A DNA stretch of 64,000 nt from Candidula unifasciata (lineage: Eukaryota > Mollusca > Gastropoda > Stylommatophora > Geomitridae), in the NCBI GenBank assembly GCA_905116865.2, contig CAJHNH020008024.1:319233-383232 (forward strand), written 5' to 3'. The notes under the pieces were generated by a model that did no database searches, was not told the origin of the DNA, and saw nothing but the letters and a program-made list of their open reading frames with translations. This document shows, in pieces, positions 10,957 through 20,970 of the stretch. Numbering within the stretch: the first letter of the stretch is position 1; every line of letters starts with the position of its first letter. A program made the translations under genes and the position numbers.

Positions 10957-11286
10957 GTCTTCTTCTTCTTCTTCTTCTTCTTCTTCTTCTTCTTCTTCTT
11001 CTTCTTCTTCTTCTTCTTCTTCTTCTTCTTCTTCTTCTTCTTCTTCTTCTTCTTCTTCTTCTTCTTCTTCTTCTTCTTCTTCTTCTTCTTCTTCTTTCTT
11101 CATCTTCTTCTTCTTCTTCTTCTTCTTCTTCTTCTTCTTCTTCTTCTTCTTCTTTCTTCTTCTTCTTCTTCTTCTTCTTCTTCTTCTTCTTCTTCTTCTT
11201 CTTCTTCTTCTTCTTCTTCTTCTTCTTCTTCTTCTTCTTCTTCTTCTTCTTCTTCTTCTTCTTCTTCGTCTTCTTCTTCTTCTTCT
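10525..11286. repeat. (TTC)n / (GAA)n trinucleotide array, about 760 bp
   Basis: About 250 TTC triplets with few interruptions: a CTTAG near 10687, a T run near 10816, CTTAG near 10954, TTTCTTCATC near 11094, TTTC near 11152 and CGTC near 11266. All purines lie on one strand, so the tract is a long mirror repeat able to form triplex (H-DNA). The 260- and 353-codon frames here are translations of the repeat. Confidence 0.97.
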
Positions 11287-11381
11287 TAACTTTTTTACAG
11301 ACACCTATAAAAAGCCAGTTGACGAGTCTATTGACCAGTGAATACACCAATTTAAAACATTTAACATATAGTGTCAATTGA

Positions 11382-11586
11382 CCCCCCCCCCCCCCTCCCC
11401 CCCCCCGGCCCCCTTTTTTCTGTACCTCAAAAGAAGCAACGAAACCTACACAGAGATTTAAACTCGTTTCTTCTTCTTGTTCTTCTTCTTCATGTTCTGT
11501 TTGCTCTTGTTCTTCTTCTTCGTGTTCTACATGTTCTTGTTCTTCTTCTTCGTGTTCTACTTGTTCTTGTTCTTCTTGTTCTTGTT

Positions 11587-11641
<55 letters not shown>

Positions 11642-11850
11642 CTTCTTCTTCTTCTTCTTCTTCTTCTTCTTCTTCTTCTTCTTCTTCTTCTTCTTCTTCT
11701 TCTCCTTCTTCTTCTTTTTCTTCTTCTTCTTCTTCCTCCCCGTCATCATGCTCTTCTTCTTCTTCCTTCTCCTCCGTCTCCTCTTCTTCTTCTACTTCTT
11801 ATTTTTCTTTTTCCTCTTTTTCTTATTCTTTCTGTGTTCTCTCTTAAACG
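11382..11850. repeat. C-run plus TTC/TTG-rich degenerate tract
   Basis: A nearly pure C tract is at 11382-11406. It is followed by TTCTTCTTG-type repeats (11465-11585), a (GTT)n run (11586-11640), a (TTC)n run (11641-11735) and a decayed C/T-rich tail to about 11850. One strand is strongly pyrimidine-biased throughout. The long frames are artefacts. Confidence 0.9.
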
Positions 11851-12059
11851 AGCTATTGGTATGCTGTGTGTGTGTTTGTGAGTATTTTTATAGTAAGGCT
11901 GCGATATTTCCATTTTTCGGCCAAATACATCAGATTTTATTACACACCTATTTAGTGGGCTTTTCCCGCTTTCCCCAATGGGATCTCTAAACTCTCGTGG
12001 AAGATTTTCCCTTTTTTTTCATCGAAAAATCTCCATACTAATGGTACCCGCTGTCATTT

Positions 12060-12550
12060 GGTTAACTACCCGTCTTGTCTTTCGCTCCGAGTTCCGAGTA
12101 GCGCCCACAACCCAGAGACGCACTCCCTGCTGCAACATTCTGCCTCCACCATCCTTAGCATGCTTTTCGAATCCGATACTATGAGATTTTCTCCACCCAT
12201 CAGAAGGCGGCAGTTATCGTCTCTAGCTCCATTCCCCTGCTGCATCTGGTAATTGCGTATGCCAAGATCTCCCCAGTAATCCTTCTCCCCCAGGATTTCA
12301 CAAGGAAACCCCATTCACTCCTCCTACCCCTAGTCACATACCCAGAAGTGTTTAAAATCACATCTCCGCGTCTAGAGTTGTCGTCCGTTGAATGCTGAAT
12401 TAAGAATCGACATCTCAGCACTAGGGACACTTCCATAAGCGCCCAGTCCCCATTTTCAGCAGCAAACATAGAGTTCCAATTCCGATGGTACCAGTAACCG
12501 TCTGATTGTATATCCGTCTCATCTTTTTCCTGAGTGTTGAGCGTCGGCAA
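12060..12550 (-). pseudogene. LINE fragment: linker and RNase H N-terminus (copy 2)
   Basis: The minus-strand frame 12550-12200 carries 'ALMEVSLVLRCRFLIQHS' then 'DVILNTSGYVTRGRRSEWGF'. A second frame adds 'LIVSDSKSMLRMVEAECC' near 12210-12150. This is the order of an RNase H domain as found at the C-terminus of I-superfamily LINE polyproteins: the first catalytic Asp block (normally xDTDGS), then the (V/S)DSxSML Asp block. The first block is altered, with NTSG in place of the usual DTDG, so an active-site Asp is lost. It is related to, but distinct from, the RNase H at 12637-13060. It is frameshifted and dead. Confidence 0.7.
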
Positions 12551-12636
12551 GATCCCCTGCTAACTTCTCGCGGCACTATTCTCCTCAGACAGTAATGATC
12601 TGTCTGCGTCTCCCCACTGTTTATCTTCTACTCCTA

Positions 12637-13770
12637 CTATTTACCTGAATCTAACTTGTCATACATCAGTTCACCCCCAGGTGGTACAGAGCCAGCCAGT
12701 CTATCTGGCTGCTCATTTCCCAACACACCGGCATAACCTTCAGAAAATATCCAAAGGATGCCAACGACCAGGAACCTCTGAAGTAATGCTTGCCACTCTG
12801 CGCGAAGCATGCCTGCTTTCAATTTTCTTAGCATGCTGTGTGAGTCAGTGACAAACACGGCATGTGTGTACAGCTGATTTTCAAGCAATCGGGAGGCTGT
12901 AGACACCAACCTTTTTTCTTAAACTAGACGTTTTGATAACATATGCAAGGCTTTGCTGCACTAGGCGACCTCCATTCGCCTTTGCTATGAAACCCCATGC
13001 ACTTCGTCTGCCCTTCAACACAGAGCCATCTGTATCGATAATCACATCACTTGGTCAGGAATTGTCATGGATCATTCGTTGAACTTCTGATTCTGCAGCA
13101 CCATCTTGCCAGTCTCTGCACTCACGACCTAACGTGACTAGAACCTTATACAACTCTAAAACTTGTTGGGACACCTCGACCCACTCCTCTCGTTACTCAA
13201 ATTTATCAAGCCTGCACACATATCTGATTGTGTCTTCATCTTGCGCCATCCAAGACCTTCCTCTTTATAGTCGGTGACCCTTAGCTCTTCTCAGGAGCCG
13301 CTTCTTGTCTGCAGCTACTCTGAGATATGACTTTGCCTGCAGAACTTTGAGCCTATCTGCAATAATAGGCAGTGCAAGCATATATCGCATACACACTACC
13401 GGGGTATCTCTTGTAAATCCCAGAATTACCCGCATGGCTTCATTCTGTATGCGTTCGAGTTTCATCAGCGGACTCTTTGATATGGCAAGCATTTAAAATC
13501 CATAATCTATCACCGAAAGGATCATACGCTAGAACATTTTGAGCAGCACTCACTGTTCCATGTACATGAGCACCAGTGGAATTGCAGAACCCCGTGGTAG
13601 TCCCGGGGCTATATTACATGGTTCTGAGGTCCCTGTACCCAGGCGAAGGGCAATCGTATGTGAATGCTGGACAGCTGCTATCCAGTTTACAAGCCAGGGA
13701 CAAAACCCTTTCTCCTTGAGTGTAGATATCAAAATATCATATCTGACTCTATTGTAGACATCGTCAAGAT
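12637..13770 (-). pseudogene. LINE ORF2 remnant: RT fragment, thumb and RNase H (copy 1)
   Basis: Read on the minus strand, the order is an RT fingers/palm piece (13770-13550) with 'GFCPWLVNWI' and 'GLPRGSAIPLVL', then a thumb-like piece (13500-13265) with 'LMKLERIQNEAMRVILGFTR'. An RNase H domain follows (about 13060-12637). It shows 'DVIIDTDGSVLKGRRSAWGF' near 13050, 'FVTDSHSMLRKLKAGML' near 12850 and 'GVLGNEQPDRLAG' near 12700. The pieces are in three frames. The YxDD catalytic block expected after GLPRGS is absent: the sequence passes from the RT piece straight to the thumb near 13550-13500. The usual HAG of the RNase H end is YAG. This combination fits an I-superfamily LINE. It is certainly inactive. 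Confidence 0.8.
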
Positions 13771-13859
13771 ACTGTTGTCCTTCTTGAGCTGTTGAAACTC
13801 TTCATCTGCACGTCCTGTCGCACGTCCCATATATTGTTTTCCCAAGGTAATTAACACTT

Positions 13860-13910
13860 TGTAAAGTCAAATAAAGGACCCTTTCTACGCCTTCATGACA
13901 GGTTAAACAA
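13860..13910 (-). mobile_element. SINE-A 3' end fragment
   Basis: 'gtcaaataaaggacccttt' then 'ctacgccttcatgac' matches the tail end of SINE-A, read in reverse. The rest of the element is absent. Confidence 0.5.
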
Positions 13911-15069
13911 CCCCAAACAACTAATTGTTTTCAAAAGTGGGGAATTTACATTTTTAACTCTACATGAAAGTGTATTCATTTCTGCACATTAATCTACGTC
14001 TTGTTGCAAAATTCCAGCTGAAAGTAATTTAAATTAATTTTTTTCAATTGGTATGGTAACTATTTCTTCTTCTTCTTCACTTCCTCTTTTACCGCTGTGG
14101 GTGTCGAGGGAATGGTAACTATTTATTTACCTAATTATACAGGCAAAATATTCAAACTGTCATAACTCAGTTATTTATCAGCCAATTTTAACAATTACTT
14201 CGCCTATTTGTTAGGAATTGTATAATCCCTGTAATCCATGTTGGAAGATACAGACTAGAAAAAGCTGTGAGTGGTGCAGTTACTATATGAAATAAAGGGG
14301 AACTAGTCAGGGCTAAGCTGTGGCACAGTGTTTCCACATTTTATAAATTTGATAAAGTACATGAAAAAGCTGCCAAAAAAGGAATAAATTGGTTAAGAAG
14401 GTAAAAAGAGCAAGGTAAAGTATTCAGACAGACGAGGAATACCCTGAGGATGATTCATAAGCAGCCGGAACTCATTAGGGATATGATTTTTTATGAAAAC
14501 CAGCTTGGTCAGTTATTTTTTCGCGATTTTCTCAACAACAAAAAACTTTTTTGAAATTGTTTAAACAATTGTGCAATGATATCTCAAAAGGTTAGAAACA
14601 TATTGTCTCCAAACTAGGCACACACACAGGAAAATAACATTGAAGCAGACTGAACTAGAATGAATACAGCAGCTCGAATACTTTATGAGTTTTTGTCATT
14701 TCTTATAACCCTTACCCCTAATTTGTCGAAACAAAACATCATTGTACCATTGAAGTGAGCATAACTTTTAAACCAAAGTTTTCAAAAACTTATCTTTAGT
14801 TCATAACATTTAAAACATAATGCTTAATTCGTGTGCACATTTTCATTACGCCACCTTTGTTAGTGTTTTGAATATCTATGTAAATGTTGAGAACTAACTT
14901 GGCTATTGTCCGCATAAAATATTACATTTTCTATCAATATCCGTGAAAAAATGTTGCTTTTAACCCCTAAAATTAATGTTCCTTCAATCTTTAACCAGCA
15001 TGTACCTACAGGAAGTATTGTTTCCAGCAGATATTATAGAATTTAATTGGGGGGGGGGGGGGTTTAAAC
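13911..15069. other. AT-rich stretch with no recognised feature
   Basis: No domain-like frame, RNA gene or family repeat recognised. It holds short TTC runs near 14065 and ends in a G run at 15050-15062. Confidence 0.45.
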
Positions 15070-15220
15070 TGTCCTTCAGGCATATTTGGCATATAGGGCT
15101 AGACCTGTATTTTATAGATCAGTCGGCATTTGGTGGGTGGTTTGGTCAGTATCACGTCCGCCGCATTAACTTCCCAGGATTCCACCTGCTCCTATTTAAG
15201 GCTGGGTCGACATGGTTTAA
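15070..15220 (-). mobile_element. SINE-A copy, head-truncated
   Basis: It contains 'ggcatatagggctagacctg', 'gtttggtcagtatcacg', 'taacttcccaggattcc' and 'aaggctgggtcgacatgg'. It stops before the tRNA-like head. The open frame at 14976-15281 crosses it and is not a gene. Confidence 0.7.
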
Positions 15221-15333
15221 CACTTTGTACCAAGTAAATGTTTCAGTGCTTTCGGATTCACTATCGTCTAGTCAGACCTAAAAGTGCTCACATTACTGAT
15301 AACTTCACAGGCACATTCATGTTTTTTTTAGTT

Positions 15334-15336
<3 letters not shown>

Positions 15337-15376
<40 letters not shown>

Positions 15377-15427
15377 ATACATTTATATACATTTATATAC
15401 ATACATTTATATATATATATAAACCTC
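15337..15427. repeat. (TA)n / TACA microsatellite
   Basis: TATATA run followed by TACATTTATA variants. It directly abuts the 3'-truncated LINE at 15428. Confidence 0.9.
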
Positions 15428-16105
15428 TTCTGCTGTTGATCTTCCATTAGTCACCGTATTCTCCAAAGTTTCCCCTCTCATCACATGACCAAAGAACAAT
15501 GCTTGTCTTTTGCGTATAGCTGTATGTTTTGATCTATTTTTTTTTTTTAAGCTTCTTTCAAGCAAGCCTCGTTTGTTACTTACTCTGACAGTCCAAGGGA
15601 ATCTTAACATTCGTCTGAGAAACCACATTTCCGTAGCCTCCAAATTCTTTCTATTCTGTGGACTCACATTCCAAGATTGAATACCATACAGCAATACTGG
15701 TTCTACATAATATTTTAGTACTCTCTTTCGGATTTCTAAAGAGACGGACCTGTTGCACAAAATGCTCTTTACTCTGTGAAATGAAGCCTCAGCCTTACCT
15801 ATTCTGCTCTCACTTCCTTACACACATCTTCCGTCTGTTTTATGATTGTACCCAGACATTTTAAGTAAATTACCGACTTGAATTAACTTGTTACCTTCTA
15901 TTCCAATGTCACACTGTGGTGGTATTCTCTTCTGTGATATAACCATTACCTCTGGTTTTTTTTTTTTTTTTTGCATTCAAGGACAGATCCTTTTTTTTTT
16001 TGCAATTTCCCTCACTACAATATCAAAAGATTGTTGTAGATCATTTGCATTCTCAACTGTCAATACTGTGTCATCTACATAACGTAGGTTGTTTATATTA
16101 TAACC
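15428..16105 (-). pseudogene. RTE-like LINE fragment retaining YVDD
   Basis: On the minus strand from about 16105 the reading is 'NINNLRYVDDTVLTVENAND', which contains the RT catalytic YVDD. Then come 'SFDIVVREIAKKK', a shift within an A run near 15990, 'IRKRVLKYYVEPVLLYGIQSW' split by variants near 15730-15650, 'LEATEMWFLRRMLRFPWTVR' near 15610 and 'RQALFFGHVMRGETLENTV' near 15480. This is the palm, thumb and C-terminal order of RTE-like ORF2. It lacks the fingers upstream of YVDD and the last residues. Both ends are bounded by TA microsatellites, at 15337-15427 and 16117-16143. A frameshift at the A run and a stop near 15848 show it is dead. Confidence 0.8.
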
Positions 16106-16116
16106 TTCCACTCACA

Positions 16117-16172
16117 ATATGTATATATATATATATATATATAGGTGTGTGTGTGTGTGTGTGTGTATGTGT
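16117..16172. repeat. (TA)n and (GT)n microsatellite
   Basis: TATATA from about 16121 to 16143, followed by GTGTGT to about 16170. It lies between the LINE fragment at 15428-16105 and SINE-D at 16237. Confidence 0.9.
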
Positions 16173-16236
16173 AGAAATATATGAGACGTCGTTTATAAAA
16201 CCTAAATGCGTGTACATTTCGCAATGTGTCTCAATT

Positions 16237-16530
16237 ATCTGCTTCGGTGTGGGTTCCGGGGCTCCATTTTGGAGAACAAAAAGTGGACCCACTGGCCACC
16301 CCCTCCCCTTTTTTTTCGACAAGCATGTCGTAACAGGCGACTAATTATTGGGATTTCCTTCAAAGCAGAGGTATATATGTCAAGAAACCAGCTGTCTGCA
16401 TACAAATAAGATAGATCTGTGAAGCGGATGAGCACGTAAAACTATAATTCTGGATGCAGACCAAAGTCTAAGAGTGGACGAACAAGCTGGACTTTCCACA
16501 GGAGTTAACCGACAGCGAAAGCAAAGAGAA
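16237..16530 (+). mobile_element. SINE-D copy, forward orientation
   Basis: It starts 'gtgtgggttccggggctcc', then carries 'gcatgtcgtaacaggcgac', 'ggatttccttcaaagcag' and 'cagctgtctgcatacaaat'. It ends with 'aaccgacagcgaaagcaaag', a decayed form of the GAA-rich tail. This orientation shows the presumed head-to-tail polarity of the family. The two overlapping frames are translations of the element. Confidence 0.7.
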
Positions 16531-16559
16531 AACATAAAACTAGCCTGGTTGTCTTAATC

Positions 16560-16820
16560 CGGAAATTAAAGCGCCCCTGGTTATCGCAGGCGGTGTGAAA
16601 GGTGACCACCTTAAGTGACAGAAAGATTAGCGTCTCCATATGTCCCTCAGGGAAAACCTCGCATTCAGCCATGGAAAGCCGTGTTACTATTCTCACTCAC
16701 CTGTGTTGCTGAAGTTCATGCATTTTATTGCATGTTCCCTTTTCTGAGATTGGGATGTAGATAAACTGAAACGGGAACGGAAAAGGTCAGATCTGAACTG
16801 ATAACTCCACCAAGTTTGGA
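16560..16820 (+). repeat. Repeat pair H, copy 1
   Basis: It matches 19315-19578 in the same orientation. Shared blocks include 'cgcccctggttatcg', 'aagtgacagaaagattagcg', 'gttcatgcattttattgcat', 'ctgagattgggat' and 'agataaactgaaacg'. There is no tRNA-like head or coding content. The family is unknown. Confidence 0.75.
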
Positions 16821-16877
16821 TTGTGCTCCTTGTGTGGCTAGAGTGAACGAAGAAGAATCATTATCGTCATCAGGTGT

Positions 16878-17590
16878 CTTGCTGACTGGCGTGGGCGATC
16901 ATGCCTCTCCATAATCTGCGATCTTCTGCAGCATGTATCAGTTCGTGTGCCTACACACCTTCATGCCATGCAACAGGACTGTCAAGCAACTTCTCTCGTT
17001 GTCTTCCTCTATCTCTTCTTCCACTTATCTTTCCAGTGGTCACAACATGTTCTATTTTCCTTCTTCTCATAACATGGCCGAAAAATGATGACTGTCTCCT
17101 TCTGATATCTGTGATAAGATGTCTTCGGGCTTGCGCCTCTTTCAAAACCTCTTGGTTGCTCTTTTTGGCTGTCCAAGGTATTCTAAGCTTTCTTCTGTGA
17201 AACCACATCTCCGAGGCCTCCAGAAATTGTTTGGCCTGCCTACCGATTGTCCAGGATTCACAGCCATATGTTAAAACTGGATGTATGTAGCAAGCAAGAA
17301 TTCTTTTTCTAACTCTCAATGACAAGGATATATTGCACAAGATGTTTTTCATTTTATAAAATGCGGTTTTTGCCTGTCCTATTCTATTTCTTATCTCAGT
17401 TATGCAACTTCCATCTGATGTTATCCATGTGCCCAGATACTTAAATTTCTGTACTTGTCCTAAAATATCACCATCAACTTTTATAACACACGTAGGAATA
17501 ATTCGTTTCTTTGATACCACCATTAGTTCTGTCTTCCCATTATTCAAAATGAGGCCCATTCTTCCACTTTCTAACACCACAATAGAAGAA
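16878..17590 (-). pseudogene. RTE-like LINE ORF2 C-terminal third
   Basis: One uninterrupted minus-strand frame (17580-16951) carries 'LNNGKTELMVVSKKR', 'FKYLGTWITSDGSCITEIR', 'KRILACYIHPVLTYGCESW', 'LEASEMWFHRRKLRIPWT' and 'SSFFGHVMRRRKIEHVV'. A single in-frame TAG follows 'AWHEGV'. The frame then continues 'AHELIHAAEDRRLWRGMIAH' to a TGA near 16880, which is the genuine protein end for this family. The 3' side continues with TGA/ACGA-type short repeats, as RTE tails often do. It lacks the endonuclease and the palm. It is the best-preserved LINE frame in the window, and a sister piece lies at 49895-50190. Confidence 0.88.
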
Positions 17591-17634
17591 TAGCGTGTTG
17601 TAAAAGGTAATTATGAAAGATGTTGAGCCGAAAA

Positions 17635-18255
17635 GGGCAGATATCGCAGCCTAGCTGTAAACCACATCTCAGCGTTTCAACCTCCATTTTTAAGGGTGGT
17701 CGCAGAAAATAACAGAAAAACTACCGTTTCGTATATTTCCATGATTTTGCACAACCAGGGTTAAACTTGACCTTGTCGTTATTCTCACTTGCAAGAACCA
17801 AGTGATGACTGTGAATCTGCAACTATGACCAGACTGCAACATTAGCATGCTAAAGAGGCTATTTCCGGACAAGAGTAATATGCATGAAACCAGAGAAGAA
17901 TAAAAACTAACATAGAACTGGTGTCGTCAGCCGTTACCTCCTGGAGGATTTACTGAGGAGGGGATCCAGTCACTTGTGGACTGAATAGTTGAATGTGCCA
18001 TGATGATAATCTGTGCATGCCGAAACATGTCTGTGCCACCTTCGAGGCCAAGATAGGAGACATTATAACCTACTTTTCAAGGGAACAATCAGTAGAAGCA
18101 CCTTGGAGTGGCTACTGCTTCGGAGGACTGAGCAAGCATGGGAATGCCCAGGTGCAGTGACGTCGACTGTGATAACATAACATAACATCTGTCTAATAAC
18201 ATATTAACTAACAATTATTGGAACTTGTGTTATTGTCCCCCGGGGCACCCGAAAA
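17635..18255. other. Module copy then unrecognised sequence
   Basis: Positions 17635-17672 are a single copy of the 'gcagatatcgcagcctagct' module (see 9391). The rest, to 18255, gives no family or domain I can name. It ends in a 'cataacataacat' stretch. Confidence 0.45.
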
Positions 18256-18525
18256 ATGAAAGGGGCGGCGGCTGAAGCATCCCCCCCCCCCCCCACGTCC
18301 CTCTCCACATACACAACAACAACATATAGAAGTTCTCCAAGTTTTGGTATATACACATTTTGTTATTTCAACTACATTAATATATTTCTTCTTCGTATTC
18401 CTTTTCTTCTTCTTCTTCTTCTTCTTCTTCTTCTTCTTCTTCTTCTTCTTCTTCTTCTTCTTCTTCTTCTCCTCCCCCTCCTCCTCCTTTTTCTTTTTCT
18501 TCCTCCTATTGCTATTATTATTAGG
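18256..18525. repeat. C-run, (TTC)n array and C/T-rich tail
   Basis: A C run is at 18281-18294. A pure (TTC)n array is at about 18404-18471. Decayed CCT/TTC/ATT triplets follow to 18523. The 152-codon frame is a repeat translation. Confidence 0.9.
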
Positions 18526-18759
18526 TATATAAACAAGGTTTACGCATCTAGAGCTTCCTCTTTGGAAATGTACAATGAAGTGAGCCCCTTCCCTACTCCT
18601 TCTCTCAAACCTAATGCTTCCTTTGCGCCCCCTCCACTCTCTCGCATTAACACCATATGCTTGATGTTCACAAATACTGCCAGAGAAGGTTCCTTAATTA
18701 CTTTCCTGACTTGATGTTTTCTGGTGTTTCATTTATTCGCTTCTTAAGAATACAAGAGG

Positions 18760-19030
18760 GAGCCGAGAGAAGCTATTGGCTAGACACTGGCCTGTCCGCC
18801 CGAAGATTTGGTGAATAGAAGATCTGGGCTAAAAAAATGACCTTGGCTCCCAGGTCGACCCAGCCTTGAGTGGGTACCAGATAGAGTCCTCGGAAGTAAA
18901 GGCGGCAGGCGTGATGCTGACCACGTCACCCCCCCCCCACCCCCTCCTTCCAATTACTGTTTATTCTATGAAATATATGTCTAGCTCTATATACCATGAA
19001 AATCTTGGAAAAGGGTCCTTTACTTTTTAA
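18760..19030 (+). mobile_element. SINE-A copy, nearly full length
   Basis: A decayed tRNA-like head (18760-18835) is followed by 'atgaccttggctcccaggtc', 'agccttgagtgggtacc', 'aagtaaaggcggcaggcgtg', 'atgctgaccacgtcacc' plus a C run, and the end 'aaaagggtcctttac'. The C run sits at the same place as in the copy at 26711, so it is a family feature that expands and contracts. Confidence 0.75.
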
Positions 19031-19063
19031 TAAGCATAAGCTCCATTCACCATTGGCAAAAAG

Positions 19064-19248
19064 CACGGCTAGTCAACTGGTGGCCCGCGGGCTAAATCTG
19101 GCCCCCCGAGGCAGAGCAAGAAGCCCGCGGATCATTGCCAGATGTATAATGTTAATTATCTTTCTAGGCAGGGACTTGAACCTTTGGCCCGTGACGATGC
19201 CCATTTTCAAAATTGTGGCCCCTAAGTAAACTCAGTTGAATAGCCCTG
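19064..19248. mobile_element. hAT-type MITE, 185 bp
   Basis: The left end reads CACGGCTAGTCAACTGG. The reverse complement of the right end reads CAGGGCTATTCAACTGAG, so 14 of 17 positions agree. The flanking 8-mers are gcaaaaag (19056-19063) and gcacaaac (19249-19256), matching 6 of 8. An inner palindrome around 'gcccgcgg' gives extra fold-back. The terminal sequence and the 8-bp duplication fit the hAT superfamily. The frame at 18996-19229 is not a gene. Confidence 0.78.
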
Positions 19249-19314
19249 GCACAAACTGTCATTAGCTTTACGATTTACTAAAATAGAATAAGCCAGGTAG
19301 TCTCAACCCTGGTA

Positions 19315-19578
19315 TGTAAACGCCCCTGGGTATCGGGGGCGGTGTGAAAGATGCCCTCCGTAAGTGACAGAAAGATTAGCGTCTTGTATAAATCCCTCCA
19401 GGCAAAAGGTCACGCACAGCCAGGGAAAGCCTTGTTTCTATTCTCACTGGTATTGTTAATGTTCATGCATTTTATTGCATGTTCCTTTCTCTGAGATTGG
19501 GATGCAGATAAACTGAAACGTAGATGGGAAAGGTCAGATTGGAGATATCTGAACAGTCAGTTGGCCAAGCTTGGATCA
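19315..19578 (+). repeat. Repeat pair H, copy 2
   Basis: Direct-orientation relative of 16560-16820, about 2.75 kb away (see that entry for the shared blocks). No coding content. Confidence 0.75.
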
Positions 19579-19629
19579 TTTCAGCAGTACGGTGGTGAAT
19601 TATTTTTTTTTTTTAAAGTTTGTCAATGC

Positions 19630-19985
19630 AGGTGTCGGTGTCTGTGGCTAAGGCGTTGCGCACGCTCTTCGTAATGCCGGGTGGCCGGGTTCAATTCCAA
19701 CTGCAGGCCTTGTGCCTTGCGTTGGTTTCAACAGTGGTATCGAAAAGCCGACCGTCCAAAAAGCAATGGCAAACTACTGGACGTAAATTTGCCTAGAAAA
19801 ACCGCAACAGCCAATGCTGGTGTTGGTTCTGCAACGTCCTGTAGCATTGCAGGTAAGGGTAATGCTGTAGTTGGGAATATATTTATTGGTAATCCTAAGG
19901 TTCCTCAGTATTGCCAACGCCTTCTCCAGCTAACGAGCCATGGTGCTGACTTCATCAACCTGACGTGACATCACCAGTTCGGGCT
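19630..19985 (+). mobile_element. SINE-F copy, forward orientation
   Basis: The tRNA-like head has an A-box-like 'tggctaaggcgttgcg' near 19644 and a good B box 'gggttcaattcc' at 19687-19698. The body reads 'ttggtttcaacagtggtatc', 'aaaaagcaatggcaaac', 'tttgcctagaaaaaccgc' and 'ggttctgcaacgtcctgtag'. The copy at 355-540 has the same layout but with an inverted-duplicated body. The frame at 19681-19968 is a translation of the element. Confidence 0.7.
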
Positions 19986-20374
19986 AACGAAACGTTCCAT
20001 TTCCACTCCTATAGTCTCGTTTTTTGTAGGTGTCTTTCCTGCCGTCCCCTGAGTACTCTCCACAAAAAGACTAGGAATAACCTCGAGAATAGAACACGTT
20101 TATATGTTGATACACACATCAAAATTAAAAGTAAACGCTAGAGAAAAACATTTTAATATTAATTCATTAGTATGGCTTATACGGTTTATTTGTCTTAAAA
20201 TCTCTATATTCTCATCTTCTTAAATTGAACTAGTTCCTTAATGAAAAGTATTAAAAATACATTCTATTTTTTAAGACACGTGGGAATGGGTGGGGCGAAA
20301 GTAAAAACGGAGGGTGGAGGGAGGGGTGGGGGGGGGCGGCGGGAGGTGTCCACCCCGTATATTCACAATTTAAC

Positions 20375-20970
20375 CCTTGTCCACCAAGTATATTTGCGAA
20401 ATTCCTTTTGTCCATATATTATATTCGCAGTGTCCTTCTTGTCCACCCAGTATATGTTCAGCGTTTTTCTTGTCCACCCAGTATATGTTCAGCGTTTTTC
20501 TTGTCCACCAAAGTATATGTTCAGCGTTTTTCTTGTCCCCCCAGTAAATGTTCAGCGTTTTTCTTGTCCACCAAAGTATATGTTCAGCGTTTTTCTTGTC
20601 CACCAAAGTATATGTTCAGCGTTTTTCTTGTCCACCCAGTATATGTTCAGCGTTTTTCTAGTCCACCCAGTATATTCGCAATTTTATCCTTGTCCACCCA
20701 GTATATGTTCAGCGTTTTTCTAGTCCACCCAGTATATTCGCAATATTATCCTTGTCCACCCAGTATATTCGCAATATTATCCTTGTCCACCCAGTATATG
20801 TTCAGCGTTTTTCTTGTCCACCCAGTATATGTTCAGCGTTTTTCTTGTCCACCCAGTATAATCGCAATATTACCCTTGTCCACCCAGTATATTCGCAGTG
20901 TTTTTCTTGTACGATCTGCATATTCGGCGCTTTGCTTGTCCACCCAGTATATTCTCAATAGTATCCATGT
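20375..20970. repeat. 31-bp minisatellite, about 19 units, two unit types
   Basis: Unit type 1 contains 'gtatatgttcagcgtttttc' and type 2 contains 'gtatattcgcaatattatcc'. Both share the linker 'ttgtccaccca'. Units are 31 bp, with some 32-bp units carrying an extra A in the linker. Since 31 is not a multiple of three, a frame through the array cycles through three peptide versions. None has a stop, which is why frames of 160 and 207 codons appear here. Confidence 0.92.

Noticed and set aside
10688..11749. 353-codon frame rich in Arg, Lys, Glu and Asn
   Set aside because: It is a translation of the TTC/GAA and GTT arrays. There is no non-repeat domain.
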